Assembly: GCF_040183065.1 (NCBI RefSeq)
Contig: NC_091131.1
Span: 13,778,800 to 13,842,799 of the forward strand
Direction: 5' to 3'
Length of the DNA: 64,000 nucleotides
Source: Periplaneta americana
Lineage: Eukaryota; Arthropoda; Insecta; Blattodea; Blattidae
The translations under genes and the position numbers were made by a program. The notes beneath the pieces were generated by a model. The model was not told where the DNA came from. It saw only the letters and a program-made list of their open reading frames with translations, and searched no databases. Below, one piece after another: positions 58,559 to 64,000 of the stretch. The number at the start of each line of letters is the position of its first letter. Positions within the stretch are counted from its first letter, which is position 1.

Positions 58559-58599
58559 CTTCTTCTTCTTCTTCTACTACTTCTTCTTCTTCTTCTTCT
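58559..58599 (+). repeat. (CTT)n microsatellite
   Basis: About 13 CTT-like units with two interruptions, in the intron after gene 2 exon 4. Confidence 0.85.
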
Positions 58600-58996
58600 C
58601 AACTATTTCTCCTATCTCGTCATATCAGACTATGGCTGTAAACGTTTTGTGCATTTATAGTTCAAATGTTTGCAATATATAATGATATTTCCAAGAATTC
58701 TCGTGCCAAGTCGAATTAACAAGCGTTTCTGGGTCATTCCATACAAAATTTTAAGAATATGCCAGGGATGTCATGAATTTTTTGTGCTTTTAATATAATA
58801 ATGTTATTATGAAAATAAATTAAACTGCCAACTGTGACCGCCATATCATTAATATTTTAGTCATACGGATGACTGAAAAATAGGTGGCAGTTAAATGTTA
58901 TCCATCATTTAAAATATTCTAGACACCCTATATGTAGTGTCATCGAAACTAAACAGACGCCATTGTAAACCTGAATAACCATATTTTAATACCGAA

Positions 58997-59175
58997 GGGC
59001 CGTATTCATAGACATTTTTAGCGCGGGCTTTCGGTGGATTATCAGCGTTTTTCGTATTCATAAACCAGTGTTAGCGATAGGATATGATTTGAATTCTGTA
59101 CAAGTAACCAGTGGATAGCCGGGGCTAGCTTAGTACGCTCGTAGCGCGTGCTGCGAAATGTCATGAATAACACCC
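58997..59175. mobile_element. 179-bp Harbinger-like MITE
   Basis: gggccgtattcatagacatt at the left is mirrored by aatgtcatgaataacaccc at the right, with inner GCGCG-containing arms (tagcgcgggc and gtagcgcgtgct). GGGCC-TATTCATAGAC ends are typical of arthropod Harbinger MITEs (from memory). Target duplication not clear. Confidence 0.6.
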
Positions 59176-59986
59176 TAAAAGACTAATCCGAATAATATTA
59201 AGGCATGTTCATAAAAACGCCTCATTGAAAAAAATAAATACTTTTATATTCGAATGCAACAAATTAAATTCATGCGAATTCATTCATATTAAAGAAAATC
59301 TTATTCCTAATCCATCTCCCAAGTTTTATGACTTTGTCTCAAAAACCCTATGAATAATTAAATTAATAAAATCATTCATTTTTGTTCCGACGACGGTTGA
59401 AAATCGCTTGCTGTGTGTGGCAGTCTCAGCGTTCGCGAGACTTCGTAACGATGAGTAATCTCAAACGTTCGTTTCCCTGACCTTGATCGCGCAACATTCT
59501 GTACGACGGGAGAGCCTATCTGCTGAGCTCCTTTGTTCCGGTGAGTTATTTTTATTAAAAACTGACATGATATATAAGTCAACATTCTGAAATTTTCACA
59601 GTGGAATCAATATACCCTAAAGAATTAAACACATGCTTTTTCGTCTATAAAAATGAATGGCATTTTGTGTTCTATATATATTTTTTTAATTATTTTACGG
59701 TAGGTAACTATTTAAAAAATTATTTTTTTTTTCATTTTAAGGGAATTTATAAACAAGGCTGTCCTTTTTCGAATTGCATTGAAATCACTTTTCCATCTTC
59801 CTTTACATAATAAGAAAACGTGAATGAATGAAACCGTGTTCTTTGTTAAACCAATATTTTAAATTCTGATTACTGCCAAACTATGAAAGATATAAATACA
59901 ATATTGCTTGAAATTCATATTTAGAACATACGAAATAACCTACTACAATATTTTTAACTTCTGAGACATCATGGTTCAAAAACATA
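59176..59986. other. Intron, nothing recognised
   Basis: AT-rich; short open frames without known motifs. Confidence 0.35.
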
Positions 59987-60558
59987 CTGCGTGTTCAGTC
60001 CAAAGTGTGTCATGGTTCGCTGTATGACGTCGTGTGGCTAGCCGATGAGCCTAGAGAATTCAATCTTCCTACATTTCCTCAAAGGCGTATTACCTACTGT
60101 ATGTGCCAGAGAAGTTGCCTGGCAAGTACGGCGTTCATTCTGAAGAGTACTTACCGATACGTACGGTATTGCCGGTAGTGGCAGGAATGTGAACTTTTTG
60201 GAAACACGTACTGAGGTGAGTTTTTTCTTACTGTCGGGATATGGGAAGAGGATTAAGACGATTACTTACGTATTTGTTGACATTAACTTCGACGGTCAAC
60301 ATGGACACGGAGCATTTGATTTGTGTTGTGGAATGTTGTCTTACGCAACCGATGATAAATACCTGCGTACGACTTGGCCGCGCAAAACACAGTTCGAAAA
60401 AGGTTATGGTAGCACACACACACCGTATAGACACGTTCTCAAGTTCAGGTTGAACGCCTTGAATAATAGGCAAATTCTCTGGCATAAAAGCTGAAACTCG
60501 CTTCAAATCCTTGACTCACAACAGTGACGTCATGACACACTTTGAAATAAACACCCAG
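59987..60558. mobile_element. CTGGGTGTTC MITE, copy 2 (572 bp)
   Basis: The left end ctgcgtgttcagtccaaagt and the right end actttgaaataaacacccag are flanked by TA at 59985-59986 and 60559-60560. It is the same family as 30286-30891, inserted in the opposite orientation. Confidence 0.82.
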
Positions 60559-60779
60559 TACTTTTTTGCATGGAATGACCCTGACTATCTTCCATTTTTA
60601 ATTGCATTTCTCTTGTATTGCAATCTGTTTTATTGTGTTGCACATTATTGTGTTGGAGGCCTGCTCCTGTTTATTAACATTTCATTTTCTGTGCTGCTCT
60701 GTTTTTCATTACCTGCATTTCTGAAGTCTTGTAATTAAATTATAAATGTAATTATAATTGTAAATTTTGTTCTTAATAT

Positions 60780-61235
60780 TATAGTTGTAATCTTCTGGTA
60801 GAGGGGAAGAGAAGGCCTGATGGCCTTGTCTACCGGGTTAAATAAATAAATAAAAATAAATAAATAAATAAGTAAATAAGTAAGTAAATAAGTAAATAAG
60901 TAAGTAAATAAGTAAATAAATAAGTAAATAAGGAAATAAGTAAATAAGAAAATAAGTAAGTAAATTAAATAAATTAAATTAAATTAAATTAATAAATAAA
61001 TAATTAAATACATAAATAAATAAAATTAATAAATTCAATAAATAAATAAATAAATAAATAAATTAATTAATTAAATAAATAAGTAAGTAAAGAAATAAAT
61101 AATTAAGTAAATAAGTAACTAAATATATATACATATATATAAAGAAATAAAACAATAAAAAATAAAGAAATAAATAGATAAGTAAATAAATAAATACATA
61201 AATAAATAAAAATAAAATAAATTCTTGTATAAGAC
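60780..61235 (+). repeat. Retroposon 3' stem-loop followed by AAATA/AAGT low-complexity array
   Basis: ctggtagaggggaagagaag, gcctgatggcc, ttgtctaccggg forms a nested stem-loop, then about 390 bp of degenerate aaataaataagtaaata units up to 65 bp before the next receptor exon. Confidence 0.75.
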
Positions 61236-61299
61236 TTTACGTCTCAAAGAATAAGAATAAAACGCAGCTGCTTGCACCTAGTTTTATGCTTGCCCGCAG

Positions 61300-61473
61300 C
61301 ATGAACATAACTTTGGTAGACACGTGGGGCTTCCCCAAGAAGGACACAGACTGCTACGACGGCATAGTGGGGGCCATGCAGTGTGGCCACTGCGTCATCA
61401 GCGCCTCTGGCATTCTCTACAAGCACAGCCGTTGGGACAGAGTGGACTATGCCGGGGAGTCCTACGTCTACAG
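61300..61473 (+). CDS. IR75-like receptor, gene 2, S1 lobe exon
   Basis: This is the counterpart of 11991-12164 with identical length (174 nt) and phases. The peptide begins MNITLVDTWGFPKKDTDCYD and continues GIVGAMQCGHCVISASGILY then KHSRWDRVDYAGESYVY. It shares MN-x-T-x2-DTWGFP, GIVG-x-MQ-x-G and R-x-D-x-VDYAGE with gene 1. The Arg aligned with the ligand carboxylate-binding residue of glutamate receptors (SRWD) is kept. The acceptor is gcccgcag and the donor gtgagtc. Confidence 0.92.
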
Positions 61474-62000
61474 GTGAGTCACAAACAGCACACTCCTACG
61501 ATTTTGAAAGTATTGGTTGAGAATTCGAAAAATCGGAAAATCTGGTTCCAACACGCCGAATTTTTTTACTTTAGCCTACTATATTGCAACCCAACTGTTG
61601 TTATTCTTGTTGTTGTTTAGTCAACTGTACTATGACAGGTTTCAACCTTTAAGTGACAGCAACGAGGCATCACTCATGAGGCAACTAAGTCAGAGATAAT
61701 GGAGTAGGGTGATCAGTTGATTGCTTGCAAGCAAACGTTCAAAACATCGGGACTTCGGGAGTGATCAACTCTACAACGTCAAGCAGCCTTGAATCGTCAC
61801 AGTTGTTTATACCAGACTGAACTTTTATCTGTTTTGGCAATGTTATATATGTATAAACAATCAAGTATCCTTCCTGAAACATCATCTCTACCTTTCAGTG
61901 TAGTAATCCGTTCCCCAATTTTTATTTAATTACTAGGCCCTTATTAGGCTAGGAAATTCTTTTTCGTTTGAGATCAAGTATACAATCTCAAGTAAAAGTC

Positions 62001-62110
62001 GACCTGGTTGCGAGTTAGTATAGCGCTGGCCTTCTATGCCCAAGGTTGCGGGTTTGATCCCGGGCCAGGTTGATGGCATTTAAGTGTGCTTAATGCGACA
62101 GGCTATTCTC
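62001..62110 (+). mobile_element. tRNA-derived SINE head (Talua-like)
   Basis: gacctggttgcgagttagta, tagcgctggccttctatgcc and the B box gcgggtttgatcccggg form a near-complete tRNA-like fold with an extra base in the anticodon stem; body gatggcatttaagtgtgctt follows and then decays. It resembles termite and cockroach tRNA-derived SINEs (from memory). Confidence 0.65.
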
Positions 62111-63732
62111 TAATAATAACACTGATATGCTGCCTAGCAGTTCTCAGAACTTGAGGCGATACTATTACAAAAATGGATCACGGATACACCACATAGCGCT
62201 TAGAAACACGAAGCAACCAAGAATTCTTAAAAAGTTAACGTACTTCTGAGTGACATAATTGATTTAGTTTTAAAATTTTTAAAAGTTCTTTTAAAAAAAT
62301 TATTTAAGTAAAAAAAAAACTCCAAAATTTATGTGTTTATAATAGATTTCCTGAAAATATGTATTTACAAAATTTCTTGTGAAAATATGTGTTTTTATGT
62401 GAAATGAAATTCGGGTTTTGAATTTGAAACTTCATGTTCGGAATTTTTAACTTTGTTAATTGTTTCATTTTGGGGATGCCGATAAGCTTAATGTTTTACA
62501 ATGTCAATTTTTATTTCCACCTTTGCTTATCTTATATATTTGGATTTATATTAACGTTTTCTATACGCAGTGTGTATCATCTTCAGATATATATGTCAGT
62601 ATGTGTTGTAAATACCTAGCCTCTTATTATGTAGTGGGTTATTCACGTGCTTGTGACCTATCATTGTTTCTTAATTTAGCTACAATTACTATAAAATGTA
62701 CTTGATACAGTGTGGGGTTGCTTGTTGTGATTTTGTTAAAAGTCTTTCTTTTGAAAGCACACATAGGTAAATAGAAAACTATGTTAAAACCAATATTATG
62801 ACACATAACTGTAAACAAATAAAATATACACTATAAAACACTATAAGACACTGTAAACACTATGGCACTTTTATCATGTTATGATTGGCTGTGTTAGCCT
62901 GTTATGTCGTAAAATCGGGTTGTTATTACTGTTTCTTGGTTAAAAAACACTGTCTTTCTGACGCACTTTCACTGATTATCTGTAGTATGGGATTGTATGT
63001 TGTTGGAGTTTTTGGAGTTTTTTAGGCTTATTTTTTGTTGTTCATGTTGACTACTGTGAAGATCATTGATGCTTTAGCTGTATGTAAGTTCTTAGACGTA
63101 TATAATACAAGATATTTTTGTTGGGTCCGTATATCTAGTTCAGCCGTGCGTGTCTGCAAACAATTTACATTATATCAATAGGTTGAATTAAGATGGTTTT
63201 GTTAAGTTGAAATTTATCTCGCGTCAAACTGATGCGTGGAAAAATACTTACAATTATAGCTGATGTCGGGGTGTTCCTGTGTGGTGCATGGCTGAGACTA
63301 GAATGGCGGGCTCAATTACAGTATTTTCTTAATGTACGTCATCTGGAATAGGAAGTGGAGGGGGTATTGGTGGGACCTGTGTGGTTGTTGTGTATGTTTG
63401 TTTTGGCGGGAATAATTTAAGTAGGTTAAAAAGTGGGTTATTTGTATTGGCTATTTGTTCGTTGAGGAGGGGTTTTCCTGAGTTAAATTCTTTTATAATG
63501 TGGAATTATTCCGCGGTCTCTATTGTGGAGTTATGTATGATTTTTAATATTTTTAATGTGTGACAACAGACACAATCCCACGGTCCCAAAACTTCACCGC
63601 CGACAACCCAGGCACATGTTTGTCCACTAGATAGATATGAATGCAGTGTCAATTTAAATGCGTTGTATAGTTTCTTCAGAAGCAGTGTGTGGATGATTCA
63701 GTACGTAGCGACTGAACTGTGCTCTGTTCCAG
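62111..63732. other. Intron, nothing recognised
   Basis: AT-rich gene 2 intron; GT-rich between about 62990 and 63560 on the plus strand. No motif or terminal repeat identified. Confidence 0.4.
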
Positions 63733-63956
63733 ACTTTCGTTCAAGTTCTTGAAGCCGTCGCTGTCAGAGGTCTCCATAATCTACACGCTTCCATTCAGCC
63801 GATCCGTGTGGATTACGTACATGTCTATGGTGGCCGTTCTGGCAGTGGCGCTGTATGTTACAGAGAAGTTGGAGCGCTACATGAACCCACGCGAAGAACC
63901 CCCTCTGGTGTTCGGAGACGCCGCTCTCAATTCTTTAGCAATTATGTGTGCAGAAG
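63733..63956 (+). CDS. IR75-like receptor, gene 2, TM1 and pore exon; gene continues beyond window
   Basis: This is the counterpart of 16585-16796. The peptide is LSFKFLKPSLSEVSIIYTLP then FSRSVWITYMSMVAVLAVAL (TM1), a linker with NPREEPPLVFGD, and the pore segment AALNSLAIMCAEG. The acceptor is gttccag and the donor gtgagag (phase 1), matching the next-exon phase used in gene 1. The exons for TM2, S2 and TM3 must lie to the right of the window. The six visible exons join to 391 codons without a stop. Confidence 0.92.
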
Positions 63957-64000
63957 GTGAGAGGATGTAGAAGTCGTGAACAAAATCAGTTCAGTTGAAT

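Overview
This window is eukaryotic and comes from a large, repeat-rich insect genome, most likely a cockroach. Introns run up to about 12 kb. Spliced coding exons are scattered in AT-rich DNA with (AAT)n microsatellites, tRNA-derived SINEs and LINE, hAT, Harbinger, mariner-like, Penelope and Helitron copies. From memory, the most abundant LINE protein here (motifs [35 protein letters not shown]) and the SINE read-through peptide with PGHLVSRPDALTVTPQ are very common in Periplaneta americana predicted proteins. The species call is therefore an inference from recall, not a search result.

The host genes are two tandem, same-strand ionotropic receptor genes of the IR75 type (variant ionotropic glutamate receptors used for smell). 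Gene 1 is missing its 5' end. Its exons are 10300-10412, 11991-12164, 16585-16796, 19203-19411, 24579-24847 and 36886-37135 (stop). They give 408 residues covering ligand-binding lobe S1, TM1, the pore, TM2, lobe S2 and TM3. Gene 2 starts 1.8 kb downstream with a signal-peptide exon at 38931-39114 and continues at 49181-49344, 50888-51202, 58314-58426, 61300-61473 and 63733-63956, giving 391 residues before it leaves the window after the pore exon. All visible splice phases close, and the three exons seen in both genes share phases and almost share lengths (113/113, 174/174, 212/224 nt), so the pair arose by tandem duplication. Gene 2 shows the N-terminal half and gene 1 the C-terminal half of the same receptor architecture. 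The only other likely functional host gene is a tRNA-Gly(CCC) at 13547-13617, inside a gene 1 intron.

Almost everything else is transposon. Region 1-10.2 kb: a LINE split by a Harbinger element, two TIR elements, a hAT relic split by a MITE, a Penelope-type hairpin, a tRNA-like inverted repeat, and a 1.2-kb pure polypyrimidine tract ending about 130 bp before the first visible exon. Region 10.4-24.6 kb: LINE fragments of several families, a Helitron that landed inside an AAT microsatellite, and a TIR element ending 27 bp before an exon. Region 24.8-36.9 kb (one intron): three adjacent hAT-type elements with 8-bp target duplications; the first, 4.5 kb long, holds a SINE, a Harbinger element with a further MITE inside it, and another MITE. 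Region 37.1-49.2 kb: a LINE nested in an inverted orientation inside a LINE of the same family, two further LINEs with clear target duplications or nested elements, and a duplicated 0.6-kb repeat. Region 51.2-58.3 kb: a Penelope-like element with inverted ends, and an apparently complete hAT transposon (54419-56614) with an intact 494-codon transposase, matching ends and a perfect 8-bp target duplication, sitting inside a LINE.

I found no clear unknown biological system. The most informative observations are the reconstructed receptor pair, the intact hAT, a MITE family (CACAGTCTAC ends) making 7-bp target duplications, a 283-bp-arm foldback element, and the tight link between LINE or retroposon 3' ends and microsatellites.
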